64,000 nt of DNA, from NCBI RefSeq assembly GCF_028994805.1, contig NZ_JAJQQP010000005.1, positions 248,001 to 312,000 of the forward strand. Direction: 5' to 3'. Positions within the stretch are counted from its first letter, which is position 1; every line of letters begins with the position of its first letter. The position numbers and the translations under genes are program-made. Below, one piece after another: positions 1 through 8,616 of the stretch. The stretch comes from Promicromonospora iranensis (GTDB lineage: Bacteria; Actinomycetota; Actinomycetes; Actinomycetales; Cellulomonadaceae). Under the pieces are notes generated by a model. It did not search any database and was not told the origin of the DNA. It saw only the letters and a list, made by a program, of their open reading frames with translations.

Positions 1-30
1 ACCTCGAAGGACCTCGGTCGGCGACCGGCC

Positions 31-1302
31 GTGCCGAACGCCACGGTCGTCCGCGTCGCAGGGCCCGAGGACCTGCTCGCCTACATCCCGTACCGGCTCG
101 GCTTCGAGCCCGCCGAGTCCGTCGTCGCCGTCAGTCTGACCGGGCCGCGCCAGCGGGTAGGGCTCGTGGCCCGCGTCGACCTGGACGACCTCCGCCTGCG
201 GCAGCCGGACGACCCGCAGGGACCCGACGGCGCGGCCACGGCCCGCTGGCTCGCCGACCACGTGGTGGCCGACGGCGCGGACCGCGCGGTGGTCGTGCTG
301 TACACCGCCACGGACCCGGCCGCGCCGTCGGGGGCCGCGCGCCGCGGCGTCGACCTGCTGCGGGCGCGGCTCGAGCGCAGGCTCCCCGGGACGGAGGTGT
401 GGCTCGTGGCCCCCACGGGCTTCCGGGCGCTCGACTGCGCCGACCCGATGTGCTGCCCGGCCGAGGGTCGGCCCTTGTCCGTGCTGAAGAGCAGCCGGGT
501 CGCCGCCCACATGGTGCTGGAGGGCCGCACGGTGGCCGGTACCCGCGAGGAGCGGTACTCCCTGCGCGCAGCGCCCGAGACGGCTCGCACCCAGGCCCGG
601 AAGGCGGCAGCCCGCTGGACCGACACCTACCGGCGGCTGCTCAACGACACCAGGTTCGACACCAGGTTCCCGGACGGGGGCGGACGGCGGGCGGTCGGGG
701 CGCAGGCTCTCCGCGCCGAGCAAGCCCTGGGGGAGTGGGGCGCCGAGAGCCTGGGCCTGTGGCGTTCCGCCGTGCGGCAGGCCGCCGACGTCCGGCCGGG
801 ACAGCCCCTGACGCTGTCACCGGTCGACCTCGGCAAGATCGGTGCGGCGCTCGCGGACACGCCCGTGCGGGATGCGGTGCTGCTGAGCCTGGCACCCGGC
901 ACCGAGGAGACGGCGCTGCGGACCGCGCGCCGACAGACGGACGGCGACACGGACACGGCGACGGGGGCGGTGCTCGCCCGGATCGTCGACCCGGAGCAGG
1001 GCGTACCGCCGGACGGGACCATCACGGAGGCGGCACGCCAGGTGCTGGAGGCGGTGGTCACGCACGTGCCGCGGAACCGGCGGGCGCCGGCGTACCTGCT
1101 GCTGGCGCTCGTCGCGTGGTGGCACGGTGACGGCGGGCTGGCGACCGAGCGGGTCTCCGACGCGCTCGGCGTGGACCCGGAGTACCGGCTCGCGCTGCTG
1201 CTGCACGGGGCGATCGTCGGCGGAGTCCCGCCCGGCTGGGTCCGGCGGGAGCAGGGTTCGTCCCACGGCGAAGCCGAACCGGAGGAGGCGGCCGCCGTGT
1301 GA
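31..1302 (+). CDS. DUF4192 domain-containing protein
   Basis: A 423-residue cytosolic protein of the DUF4192 family, which is common in actinobacteria and has no established function. The family signature is the N-terminal stretch VAGPEDLLAYIPYRLGF followed by a VAVSL strand. The rest is an alpha/beta domain with no membrane segment, ending in an Ala/Glu-rich tail. GTG at 31 is the first usable start and leaves only seven residues before the motif, which is normal for the family. Because 30 bases precede it, an upstream start cannot be fully excluded. It lies 40 bases upstream of a universal stress protein gene on the same strand. Family assignment is firm; role unknown. Confidence 0.85.
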   Translation: MPNATVVRVAGPEDLLAYIPYRLGFEPAESVVAVSLTGPRQRVGLVARVDLDDLRLRQPDDPQGPDGAATARWLADHVVADGADRAVVVLYTATDPAAPSGAARRGVDLLRARLERRLPGTEVWLVAPTGFRALDCADPMCCPAEGRPLSVLKSSRVAAHMVLEGRTVAGTREERYSLRAAPETARTQARKAAARWTDTYRRLLNDTRFDTRFPDGGGRRAVGAQALRAEQALGEWGAESLGLWRSAVRQAADVRPGQPLTLSPVDLGKIGAALADTPVRDAVLLSLAPGTEETALRTARRQTDGDTDTATGAVLARIVDPEQGVPPDGTITEAARQVLEAVVTHVPRNRRAPAYLLLALVAWWHGDGGLATERVSDALGVDPEYRLALLLHGAIVGGVPPGWVRREQGSSHGEAEPEEAAAV

Positions 1303-1328
1303 GGCACTGCCGGGGTCGCCGCGTGCGG

Positions 1329-1334
1329 TAGCGT
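1329..1334 (+). promoter_or_regulatory. Probable -10 box (TAGCGT) of a leaderless transcript
   Basis: TAGCGT ends eight bases before the ATG of the universal stress protein gene. That spacing would put transcription initiation at or next to the start codon, and no Shine-Dalgarno sequence is present. No convincing -35 is visible, so this rests on the -10 and on the same arrangement at four other genes here. Confidence 0.4.
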
Positions 1335-1342
1335 CGGTGGAC

Positions 1343-1708
1343 ATGACGATCGTCGTCGGCCACCTCGCCACGCCCGAGGGCCAAGAGGCTCTCAGTTCCG
1401 CTGTCTCCGAGGCCCGGGAGCGCAACATCCCGCTGGTCGTCGTCACCAACGGCAAGCGACCGGAGGACGAGTGCCGGGCCGAGGCCGACGAGCTCGTCAG
1501 CAGGCTCGCCGGCGATGTCGACGTGCGGGTGGAGCACGGGACCGGCGACCTCGCCGAGGACCTGATCCGCATCGCCACGAGCACCGGCGCCGAGCTCATC
1601 GTGATCGGTCTGCGCAAGCGCAGCCCTGTCGGCAAGCTCATCCTGGGCGCGGGTGCGCAGCGGATTCTCGTCGAGGCGCCGTGCCCGGTGCTCGCCGTGA
1701 AGGTCTGA
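1343..1708 (+). CDS. Universal stress protein (UspA family)
   Basis: A 121-residue single-domain Usp protein, somewhat shorter than the usual ~140. The C-terminal part carries the ATP-binding pattern of the family: a Gly after the IVI strand, then RSPVGKLILG, AQRIL, and the terminal strand CPVLAVKV. The N-terminal strand is MTIVVGHLATPEGQEAL. Such proteins bind ATP and act in stress survival, usually without known enzymatic output. ATG at 1343 is chosen because the fold begins there; the frame is open upstream but that sequence is not Usp-like. There is no ribosome binding site, in keeping with a leaderless transcript. The last codons and the stop are tandemly duplicated downstream. Confidence 0.85.
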   Translation: MTIVVGHLATPEGQEALSSAVSEARERNIPLVVVTNGKRPEDECRAEADELVSRLAGDVDVRVEHGTGDLAEDLIRIATSTGAELIVIGLRKRSPVGKLILGAGAQRILVEAPCPVLAVKV

Positions 1709-1743
1709 GCTGTGAAGGTCTGAGCTGGCAGTGAAGGTCTGAC
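1697..1743 (+). repeat. Tandem repeat spanning the stop codon of the Usp gene
   Basis: Two perfect adjacent copies of the 15-mer GTGAAGGTCTGAGCT (1697-1711, 1712-1726) are followed, after GGCA, by a partial copy GTGAAGGTCTGAC (1731-1743). The first copy contains the last codons and stop TGA of the preceding gene; each later copy repeats the TGA. Confidence 0.9.
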
Positions 1744-2065
1744 CCGCCCTCGCGAGCAGCTCTGTCTGTTGCGCTGCTCCGTGGCTCTGTCCTGGGACTC
1801 TGCTGGTCCCGATCCTGGTCCCGAGCCTGGTCCACGGCGAATCCGCGGAGCCGGGAATGGTCGGGCCGTCTGGTTCGTTGACTCTTGGCACGCGAAATCA
1901 GATACACCCGCGGGGCTGCCCCGCCCGACGTGACTTCGCACTGACTTTGCCCATATCGCCGCGTTCGTCGCGGCGTACATGGAGGCCGACGGTACAATAT
2001 ATATGTTCGCCGGCGGAAGAAGAAGGTCCAGTGAAGGCCCCGTCGGCGGTACACCGCCCCCTCGA
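1709..2065. other. Intergenic region upstream of sigA
   Basis: About 360 bases with no convincing full-length gene. It holds the 3' repeat of the Usp gene, then a C/T-rich stretch with degenerate copies of CTGGTCC (about 1788-1832), then an AT-richer segment containing TACAATATATATG. The sigA promoter most likely lies in its last 130 bases. A 23-residue reading frame (2031-2102) begins near its end. Confidence 0.6.
1993..1998 (+). promoter_or_regulatory. Candidate sigA -10 box (TACAAT)
   Basis: TACAAT is a 5/6 match to TATAAT in an otherwise GC-rich sequence and sits in an AT-rich patch. No good -35 lies 16-19 bases upstream. If used, transcription begins near 2005, which would exclude the in-frame ATGs at 1979 and 2003 as sigA start codons. 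Confidence 0.45.
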
Positions 2066-3742
2066 ATGCCGAAAGGTCGGTTTGTGGCGCCCACTCCGCT
2101 GAAAGCCTCCCAGGACATCGCTCCTGTCCCTGCACGCGACAACCTGCCCCGAGAGTTCGAGCATCCTGCCCTGCAGGAGCTCCTTGCTCGAGGCGCCGCC
2201 GACGGCTCGGTCGACGCCGAGAGCTTCCGGCGCGCATGCGAGACCGCGGAGGTTGGTGACGCCAAGCGGCTCAAGGCGGTGCTGCGCGCGCTGGCCAACG
2301 CCGGCGTGCAGGTCGGTCTGCCTACCGTGACCAAGGTTGCCGCCGCCGCGGCCACCCGCTCCAGCGCGGTCGCCGCCAAGGCGCCCGCGGACGGTGACGC
2401 CGAGGCGAAGCCCGCTCGACGCACCCGCTCTGCGGCCGCCAAGGCCCCCGCCAAGAAGGCTCCGGCGCGCTCCGCCGCGAAGTCGAAGGACGACGCCGAC
2501 GAGGTCGAGCTGAGCGACGACGTCGACGTCGACGTCGACCTCGACGAGGCCGCCACGAGCACGCGGAAGAAGCCGGCGGCGAAGGCCGCCGCCAAGAAGC
2601 CCGCCGCTCGCGGCAAGTCGAAGTACGACAACATCGAGCCCGACGGCGTCGCCGTCGAGGACCCCGAGGAAGAGGCCGACACCGGTCCGGAGATCGTCAC
2701 CAAGGCCACCCGTGGCCGCGGTGGCAAGGCCGCGAAGGAAGGCGACGAGAGCGCCGGGTTCGTCGTCTCCGACAAGGATGACGACGACCAGCCCGCGCAG
2801 CAGGTCGTCACGGCCGGTGCCACGGCCGACCCGGTCAAGGACTACCTGAAGCAGATCGGTAAGGTCGCGCTGCTGAACGCGGAGCAGGAGGTCGAGCTCG
2901 CGAAGCGCATCGAGGCCGGCCTGTTCGCGGAGGAGCGTCTCGCCACCACCGAGTTCGACCGGAACGACAAGGACCAGCGCCGGTTCGAGCGCGACCTCAA
3001 GTGGATCGCGCACGACGGCAAGCGGGCCAAGAACCACCTGCTGGAGGCCAACCTCCGACTCGTGGTCTCGCTGGCCAAGCGCTACACGGGCCGCGGCATG
3101 CTGTTCCTGGACCTGATCCAGGAGGGCAACCTCGGTCTGATCCGTGCGGTCGAGAAGTTCGACTACACCAAGGGCTACAAGTTCTCGACCTACGCCACCT
3201 GGTGGATCCGGCAGGCGATCACGCGTGCCATGGCCGACCAGGCCCGCACCATCCGTATCCCGGTGCACATGGTCGAGGTCATCAACAAGCTGGCCCGCGT
3301 GCAGCGTCAGATGCTCCAGGACCTGGGCCGTGAGCCCACGCCGGAGGAGCTGGCCAAGGAGCTGGACATGACCCCCGAGAAGGTGGTCGAGGTCCAGAAG
3401 TACGGCCGCGAGCCCATCTCGCTGAGCACCCCGCTCGGCGAGGACGGTGACAGCGAGTTCGGTGACCTCATCGAGGACTCCGAGGCGGTCGTCCCCGCGG
3501 ACGCCGTGTCGTTCACGCTCCTGCAGGAGCAGCTCCACCAGGTGCTGGACACGCTCTCCGAGCGTGAGGCGGGAGTGGTCTCCATGCGGTTCGGCCTGCA
3601 GGACGGCCAGCCCAAGACGCTCGACGAGATCGGCAAGGTCTACGGCGTGACGCGCGAGCGCATCCGCCAGATCGAGTCCAAGACGATGTCGAAGCTGCGC
3701 CACCCCTCGCGGTCGCAGGTGCTGCGCGACTACCTCGACTAG
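2066..3742 (+). CDS. sigA: Principal RNA polymerase sigma factor (SigA/RpoD/HrdB type)
   Basis: Primary sigma-70 factor directing RNA polymerase to housekeeping promoters. After a long low-complexity Ala/Lys/Asp N-terminal extension typical of actinobacteria, region 1.2 ([16 protein letters not shown]) is followed by region 2 with [16 protein letters not shown] and [16 protein letters not shown], which contains the -10 recognition helix. Region 3 follows, then region 4 with the [22 protein letters not shown]. Start choice is uncertain: the frame is open from 1979, but the TACAAT box lies inside that extension. ATG at 2066 (558 aa) is used here. GTG at 2084, preceded by GAAAGG, is an equally good alternative (552 aa). 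A long hairpin follows the stop. Confidence 0.93.
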   Translation: MPKGRFVAPTPLKASQDIAPVPARDNLPREFEHPALQELLARGAADGSVDAESFRRACETAEVGDAKRLKAVLRALANAGVQVGLPTVTKVAAAAATRSSAVAAKAPADGDAEAKPARRTRSAAAKAPAKKAPARSAAKSKDDADEVELSDDVDVDVDLDEAATSTRKKPAAKAAAKKPAARGKSKYDNIEPDGVAVEDPEEEADTGPEIVTKATRGRGGKAAKEGDESAGFVVSDKDDDDQPAQQVVTAGATADPVKDYLKQIGKVALLNAEQEVELAKRIEAGLFAEERLATTEFDRNDKDQRRFERDLKWIAHDGKRAKNHLLEANLRLVVSLAKRYTGRGMLFLDLIQEGNLGLIRAVEKFDYTKGYKFSTYATWWIRQAITRAMADQARTIRIPVHMVEVINKLARVQRQMLQDLGREPTPEELAKELDMTPEKVVEVQKYGREPISLSTPLGEDGDSEFGDLIEDSEAVVPADAVSFTLLQEQLHQVLDTLSEREAGVVSMRFGLQDGQPKTLDEIGKVYGVTRERIRQIESKTMSKLRHPSRSQVLRDYLD

Positions 3743-3763
3743 AACGTCGACCAGGTAGCACAT

Positions 3764-3812
3764 CGACGCCGGGCGGGTGAACTTTCCTCGGAAGGTTCCC
3801 CGCCCGGCGTCG
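3764..3812 (+). terminator. Long hairpin terminator downstream of sigA
   Basis: A perfect 14-bp stem (3764-3777 with 3799-3812) continues inward through GAACTTTCC / GGAAGGTTC with one wobble pair and a CT loop. No T-run follows. It ends 22 bases before the preferred start of the SpoIID gene. Confidence 0.7.
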
Positions 3813-3833
3813 TCGTGTGGGAATGTGCTTGCT

Positions 3834-5423
3834 GTGCCCTCACTGACCAGCGTGGCTCCGCGAGCGGCCCTGGCACGGACTGTCGCTTCGGTCCTCGCCC
3901 TGCTTCTCGCCCCGTTCATCACGTCGGGCCTGTCCGTGGCGCCGGCCGCCGCTGCCGGCTACACGCTCACGGCGTCCGGCACGTCGACGACCACGGCGTC
4001 GGTCTCGAAGACGCTCTCGGTGGTCTATCGCTACAACGGCGCGCCGCGGGCCAACGCCACGGTGTCGCTGCAGAAGTACAGCGGCGGCTCCTGGGTCCGA
4101 GTCAGGTCCGTGATCACGGGCTCCACCGGCAGGGCGACGGCCTCGGTCAAGCCGAGCGTGACCACCAAGTACCGGTTCAAGACCACCCGCGCGACCAGCG
4201 CCACCCTGACGGTGACCGTGGTGCCGGGATCGTGGAGCATCGCCGGCTCCGGCAACGGCCATGGCGTAGGCATGTCGCAGTACGGCGCGTACCAGATGTC
4301 GCGCGACGGCAAGTCCGCCGCCGACATCCTGCGCTACTACTACCAGGGTGCGACGGTCAGCACCGCCCCCAACCCCCGGACCTCCATCGACGTCCAGGTG
4401 CTCGGCAGGTCCGCAGACCCGGCCACCACCACCCTGAGCCTGTCGGCAGGGTCGTGGCGCCTGCTCGACGGCGCGGGGAGCCAGCTCGCCACCGGCACGT
4501 CGGCGCGCAAGATCACCATCTCTCGCACCACGGCAGGTGTCACCGCGAAGGTCACGGAGAACGGCACCGTGCGCCAGACCATCGGTGCGCGCCCGGCCTT
4601 CTACCTGGAGTGGACGGGGACCAGCTACTGGGCCGGCAGCGCAGGCACGGTGACCGTGTCCGGGGCCCAGGGCAGCTACCGCCACGGCCGCCTGCGCATC
4701 AGCAGTCCCAACGCCCGGCCCAACGTCGTCAACCAGGTCGTCATCAACGACGAGTACCTGTACGGCATCGAGGAGATGCCGTCGCTGTGGGGCACGAGCA
4801 GCTTCGGGGGCGCCGCGGCGCTCCAGGCGCAGGCGATCGTCGCCCGCAACTACGCGATCCTGGACAAGACCGAGGGCCTGAAGGCCTCGTGCGACTGCCA
4901 CCTCTACGACGACACCAGCAGCCAGAACTACACCGGCTGGAAGAAGGAGGGCGGCGAGGCCGGCGCGACCTGGCGTGCCGCCGTCGACGCCACCCGGCAG
5001 GACAGCGCCTCGACGGTCACGGTCGTGCGCAACGCCTCCGGCGGCATCGCGGAGACGCCGTACTTCGCGTCGTCGGGCCGCGGTGGCATCTTCTCCGGTA
5101 CCGCGAACAACCGGGACGCGTTCGGCACCGCCGCACAGTCCCATCTCGCCCACGTGGCCGACCCTTACTCGGCGCGGGCGCCGAGCAACCCCAACACGTC
5201 GTGGACGGGGACGCTCACGCAGAAGAAGGCGAAGAGCGTCTTTCAGCTGGGCTGGGTCAAGTCGCTCAAGGTCACCGCCCGCTACTCGAGCGGGCAGATC
5301 AAGACGATGCAGGCGGTCTCGACCCAGGGCACCACGCGCACGCTGACCAAGACGGCCGAGGGGTGGCGCACGACCCTCGGGTTCCGCGGCTCCTGGGCGG
5401 ACACGGTCACCGCCCGGAAGTGA
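3834..5423 (+). CDS. Exported SpoIID/LytB domain protein
   Basis: Secreted protein with a SpoIID domain, a family related to peptidoglycan-degrading sporulation and amidase-enhancer proteins; the function in non-sporulating actinobacteria is unknown. GTG at 3834 is chosen. It gives a Sec signal peptide (TVASVLALLLAPF, cleavage after AAAA), whereas the earlier in-frame GTG at 3777 lies inside the sigA terminator. An Ig-like or Big-type beta domain follows (about residues 40-120). Then comes the SpoIID core with GNGHGVGMSQYGAYQ, EYLYGIEEMPSLWG and ALQAQAIVARNYAI, and a C-terminal beta region. Length is about 529 residues. It ends against a bidirectional terminator shared with the convergent DUF7455 gene. 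Confidence 0.85.
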   Translation: MPSLTSVAPRAALARTVASVLALLLAPFITSGLSVAPAAAAGYTLTASGTSTTTASVSKTLSVVYRYNGAPRANATVSLQKYSGGSWVRVRSVITGSTGRATASVKPSVTTKYRFKTTRATSATLTVTVVPGSWSIAGSGNGHGVGMSQYGAYQMSRDGKSAADILRYYYQGATVSTAPNPRTSIDVQVLGRSADPATTTLSLSAGSWRLLDGAGSQLATGTSARKITISRTTAGVTAKVTENGTVRQTIGARPAFYLEWTGTSYWAGSAGTVTVSGAQGSYRHGRLRISSPNARPNVVNQVVINDEYLYGIEEMPSLWGTSSFGGAAALQAQAIVARNYAILDKTEGLKASCDCHLYDDTSSQNYTGWKKEGGEAGATWRAAVDATRQDSASTVTVVRNASGGIAETPYFASSGRGGIFSGTANNRDAFGTAAQSHLAHVADPYSARAPSNPNTSWTGTLTQKKAKSVFQLGWVKSLKVTARYSSGQIKTMQAVSTQGTTRTLTKTAEGWRTTLGFRGSWADTVTARK

Positions 5424-5454
5424 CCCGGTCGGCCGACCCCCGTCCGGGCATGAC

Positions 5455-5494
5455 GACGGCGGTGAGTCACCTCACAGGGTGACTCACCGCCGTC
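5455..5494. terminator. Bidirectional terminator hairpin
   Basis: A perfect 17-bp inverted repeat (5455-5471 and 5478-5494) has a six-base loop TCACAG. It lies between the convergent SpoIID-domain and DUF7455 genes and can serve both. Confidence 0.8.
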
Positions 5495-5531
5495 TGCGTT
5501 CTCAGAGATCCGGTGGGTGTCCGGCCTGGGC

Positions 5532-5738
5532 TCAGGCCTGGCCGTGCTCCGCGTGGAGCCGGTCGGTCTCGTCCTGGACATGGGTGGCGACGTCCGCATA
5601 GGCGGACGCGTGTGCGCGGGCGTGGTGGCCGCAGAAGAGCAGCTCGCCCACGGGCAGAACGACGCGCACATAAGCCTGCGCGCCGCAGCGGTCGCAGCGG
5701 TCGAGGGCGGTGAGCGGTTCGGTCGTCAAGGTCGTCAC
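5532..5738 (-). CDS. DUF7455 small zinc-ribbon-like protein
   Basis: A 68-residue protein with CDRCGAQAYVRVVLP and FCGHHARAH, a CxxC...CxxH arrangement suggesting one bound zinc ion. This short family is found next to sigA and topoisomerase genes in many actinobacteria; its role is unknown. GTG at 5738 is chosen because GGATGGAG precedes it closely and because the family is about 70 residues. The frame is open upstream to 5870 (112 aa, including an ATG at 5771), but that extension is not family-like. Transcribed divergently from parE. Confidence 0.8.
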   Translation of the reverse strand: MTTLTTEPLTALDRCDRCGAQAYVRVVLPVGELLFCGHHARAHASAYADVATHVQDETDRLHAEHGQA

Positions 5739-5959
5739 ATCTCCATCCAACCATTCGCTCGCGCGGTTCATGCCAGCCCGGGTGGCCGGTTCGCTGCGAG
5801 CATAGCGGCGTGGCTCACAGTGTCGGGCCCCATCCGCCCCCAATTGCGCTGAAAGGGTAATTTCCGTCATGGGGTGAATCCTGGTTCGTCACGTCGCTCT
5901 CACAGCGCCGTCACGTCGCCCGCCGGGAGCGCCTCACCAGAGTTGTCGGTGACCTCGTC

Positions 5960-5965
5960 TACGCT
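5960..5965 (+). promoter_or_regulatory. Probable -10 box (TACGCT) for leaderless parE
   Basis: TACGCT ends six bases before the GTG start of parE and no Shine-Dalgarno sequence separates them. This suggests a leaderless mRNA. The -35 is not recognisable. Confidence 0.4.
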
Positions 5966-5971
5966 GTCGCC

Positions 5972-8095
5972 GTGACCGCAACGTCCGAGTCGTACACCGC
6001 TCGCCACCTGTCCGTCCTCGAGGGTCTCGAGGCGGTTCGCAAGCGTCCCGGTATGTACATCGGGACCACGGACTCCCGTGGCCTGATGCATTGCCTCTGG
6101 GAGATCATCGACAACTCCGTCGACGAGGCCCTGGGCGGGCACGCCAGCAAGATCGGCATCGTGCTGCACGCCGACACGTCCGTCACGGTGACCGACGACG
6201 GCCGCGGCATCCCGATCGACGTCGAGCCCAAGACCGGTCTGAGCGGCGTCGAGGTGGTCTTCACCAAGCTGCACGCCGGCGGCAAGTTCGGGGGCGGCTC
6301 CTACCAGGCGTCCGGCGGTCTGCACGGCGTCGGCGCCTCCGTGGTGAACGCGCTGTCCGCGCGCCTCGACGTCCAGGTGGACCGCGGCGGCAAGACGTAC
6401 GGCATGACCTTCCACCGTGGTGAGCCGGGCACGTTCTCCGATCCGGCCTCCGGGCCCGGCCCGGACGCGCCGTTCCAGCCCTTCGTCGACCACTCCGAGC
6501 TCGCCGTGGTCGGCAAGGTGCCCCGGGGCCGTACGGGCACCCGTGTGCGCTACTGGGCCGACCGGCAGATCTTCCCCAAGTCGGCGGTGTTCAGCTACGA
6601 CGAGCTGGTCACCCGCGTGCGGCAGACCACGTTCCTGGTGCCCGGTCTCGAGATCACGGTGCGGGACGAGCGCGGGCTGCCGGGCACGCCCGCCGAGGAC
6701 GGGCCGCACGAGGAGGTCTTCAAGCACAGCGGCGGCGCGGCCGACTTCGTCGAGTTCCTGGCACCGGACTCGCCGGTCACGGCGACCTGGGTGCTGCAGG
6801 GCTCGGGCACGTTCAAGGAGACCGTCCCGGTGCTGGACGAGCGCGGCCACATGTCGCCGCGCGAGCTGCAGCGCGACTGCGAGGTCGACATCGCGCTGCG
6901 CTGGGGCACCGGCTACGACACCGAGGTGCGCTCCTTCGTCAACATCATCTCGACGCCCAAGGGCGGCACGCACCTGACGGGTTTCGAGCAGGGCCTGCTC
7001 AAGGTGATCCGCAAGGGCGTGGAGACCAACGCGCGCAAGCTCAAGGTCTCCACCAAGGACGGCGCCGAGCGCATCGAGAAGGACGACGTGCTGGCCGGCC
7101 TCACCGCCGTGGTCACCGTGCGTCTCTCCGAGCCGCAGTTCGAGGGACAGACCAAGGAGGTGCTGGGCACGGGCCCGGTGCGCCAGATCGTCTCCCGCGT
7201 GGTCGAGCAGGAGATCCAGGCCCGCCTGAACTCCACGAAGCGTGACGAGAAGACGCAGGCCTCGCTGCTGCTCGACAAGGTCGTCGCCGAGATGCGCGCG
7301 CGCATCACCGCCCGCAAGCAGAAGGAGATCTCCCGCCGCAAGAACGCGCTGGAGACCTCCTCGCTGCCCGCCAAGCTGGCCGACTGCCGCTCGAACGACG
7401 TGGAGCGGTCCGAGCTGTTCATCGTCGAGGGCGACAGCGCGCTCGGTACCGCGAAGCTCGCACGGTCCAGCGACTTCCAGGCGCTGCTGCCGATCCGCGG
7501 CAAGATCCTCAACGTCCAGAAGGCGTCGATCAGCGACATGCTCCGCAACGCGGAGTGCGCGGCGATCATCCAGGTGCTCGGTGCGGGATCCGGCCGGTCG
7601 TTCGACCTCGAGGCGGCTCGCTACGGCAAGATCATCATGATGACCGACGCCGACGTCGACGGCGCGCACATCCGCACGCTCCTGCTGACGCTCTTCTACC
7701 GGTACATGAAGCCGATGGTGGAGGCGGGCCGCGTGTTCGCGGCGGTTCCTCCGCTGCACCGCGTCGAGGTGATCGGCAACGGCCGCCGCAAGAACGAGTA
7801 CATCTACACGTACTCGGAGGCCGAGCTGAACAGCACGCTCAAGAAGCTCGACCGGGCCGGGCGCCGCTACAAGCCCGACATCCAGCGGTACAAGGGCCTG
7901 GGTGAGATGGACGCCGACCAGCTCGCGGAGACGACCATGGACCCCCGCCACCGCACGCTGCGCCGCGTCACGGCGGAGCACGCGGAGGCGGCGGAGCGCG
8001 CGTTCGAGCTCCTGATGGGCACCGACGTGGCACCGCGCAAGGAGTTCCTCATCGCGGGCGCCGCCGAGCTGGACCGCTCGCGCATCGACATCTGA
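5972..8095 (+). CDS. parE: DNA topoisomerase IV subunit B (ParE/GyrB-type ATPase subunit)
   Basis: ATPase subunit of a type IIA topoisomerase (707 aa), acting with a ParC/GyrA-type partner in DNA supercoiling and decatenation. The GHKL ATPase domain shows EIIDNSVDEALGG, DDGRGIPIDV and GGLHGVGASVVNALS. A transducer domain follows, then the TOPRIM domain with EGDSALGTAK, LPIRGKILNV and the metal-binding DADVDGAHIRTLL. The C-terminus has the conserved RYKGLGEMDADQL. The EGDSALG form and position near sigA fit the actinobacterial ParE-like paralogue rather than the gyrB next to dnaA and recF. The short leader argues for leaderless translation from GTG 5972. No truncation is visible. Confidence 0.92.
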   Translation: MTATSESYTARHLSVLEGLEAVRKRPGMYIGTTDSRGLMHCLWEIIDNSVDEALGGHASKIGIVLHADTSVTVTDDGRGIPIDVEPKTGLSGVEVVFTKLHAGGKFGGGSYQASGGLHGVGASVVNALSARLDVQVDRGGKTYGMTFHRGEPGTFSDPASGPGPDAPFQPFVDHSELAVVGKVPRGRTGTRVRYWADRQIFPKSAVFSYDELVTRVRQTTFLVPGLEITVRDERGLPGTPAEDGPHEEVFKHSGGAADFVEFLAPDSPVTATWVLQGSGTFKETVPVLDERGHMSPRELQRDCEVDIALRWGTGYDTEVRSFVNIISTPKGGTHLTGFEQGLLKVIRKGVETNARKLKVSTKDGAERIEKDDVLAGLTAVVTVRLSEPQFEGQTKEVLGTGPVRQIVSRVVEQEIQARLNSTKRDEKTQASLLLDKVVAEMRARITARKQKEISRRKNALETSSLPAKLADCRSNDVERSELFIVEGDSALGTAKLARSSDFQALLPIRGKILNVQKASISDMLRNAECAAIIQVLGAGSGRSFDLEAARYGKIIMMTDADVDGAHIRTLLLTLFYRYMKPMVEAGRVFAAVPPLHRVEVIGNGRRKNEYIYTYSEAELNSTLKKLDRAGRRYKPDIQRYKGLGEMDADQLAETTMDPRHRTLRRVTAEHAEAAERAFELLMGTDVAPRKEFLIAGAAELDRSRIDI

Positions 8096-8107
8096 CCGGA
8101 GGACGCG

Positions 8108-8139
8108 ACGGCCGTCCGCCGAAGGCTGGGACGGCCGCG
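8108..8139 (+). terminator. Possible terminator after parE
   Basis: CGGCCGTCC and GGACGGCCG can pair around a loop CGCCGAAGGCTG-like segment just downstream of the parE stop. No T-run is present and the arms are partly self-complementary, so this is weak. Confidence 0.35.
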
Positions 8140-8159
8140 CCTGCTTGCGCGCGCCGACC

Positions 8160-8165
8160 TACACT
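8160..8165 (+). promoter_or_regulatory. Probable -10 box (TACACT) of a leaderless transcript
   Basis: TACACT ends seven bases before the GTG start of the DUF4430 lipoprotein gene, with no ribosome binding site between. This matches the layout at parE, Usp, DUF2200 and lacI-type genes here. Confidence 0.4.
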
Positions 8166-8172
8166 CGCCAGC

Positions 8173-8616
8173 GTGAACACGACTTCTGTCCGCCCGCTCC
8201 GGGCGCTCGGTGCGGCGACTGCCGCACTTCTCCTGGCCGGCCTGCTCGCTGCCTGCGGCGGTACGGCCGAGCCTGAGCCGATGGTCTCGGCGACGCTGAG
8301 CGCGCCGTCGGACACGGCCTCTGCCGGCGCGTCGGCGTCCGACACCGCGTCGCCGTCCGGCGACGTCGAGACGCTCAGCTACCCGGGACGTACCGGTGCC
8401 ACCGCGTTGGAGCTGCTCCTCGAGGCGGACCCGTCCGCCGAGGTCACCGGCGAGGGCGAGAACGCCTTCGTGACGGCCATCGGCGGCCGCGCGGCGGACG
8501 ACTCGAAGCAGGAGTTCTGGGCGCTGTCCGTGGACGGTGAGCCGGCACAGGTCGGGGCGGGCACACTGGAGACCGAGGACGGTCAGGAGATCACGTGGAC
8601 ACTCGAGACGTACTGA
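8173..8616 (+). CDS. DUF4430 domain lipoprotein
   Basis: A 147-residue exported lipoprotein. The signal peptide ends in a lipobox LLAAC at about residues 24-28, followed by a Ser/Ala/Thr-rich linker. The C-terminal half matches DUF4430, the transcobalamin C-terminal-like fold: it contains ALELLL, a short turn, FWALSVDGEPAQVG and a terminal ITWTLETY. Such domains are often fused to or encoded beside vitamin B12 uptake components, so a ligand-capture role is plausible but unproven. No cobalamin riboswitch is seen upstream. It overlaps the next gene by 22 bases and is probably cotranscribed with it. Confidence 0.75.
   Translation: MNTTSVRPLRALGAATAALLLAGLLAACGGTAEPEPMVSATLSAPSDTASAGASASDTASPSGDVETLSYPGRTGATALELLLEADPSAEVTGEGENAFVTAIGGRAADDSKQEFWALSVDGEPAQVGAGTLETEDGQEITWTLETY

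Noticed and set aside
5900-7981. 693-codon open frame on the minus strand opposite parE, and similar very long antisense frames elsewhere
   Set aside because: In DNA this GC-rich, stop codons are rare in shadow frames. The products are Arg/Ala/Gly/His-rich with no family match, while the opposite strand encodes unmistakable proteins.
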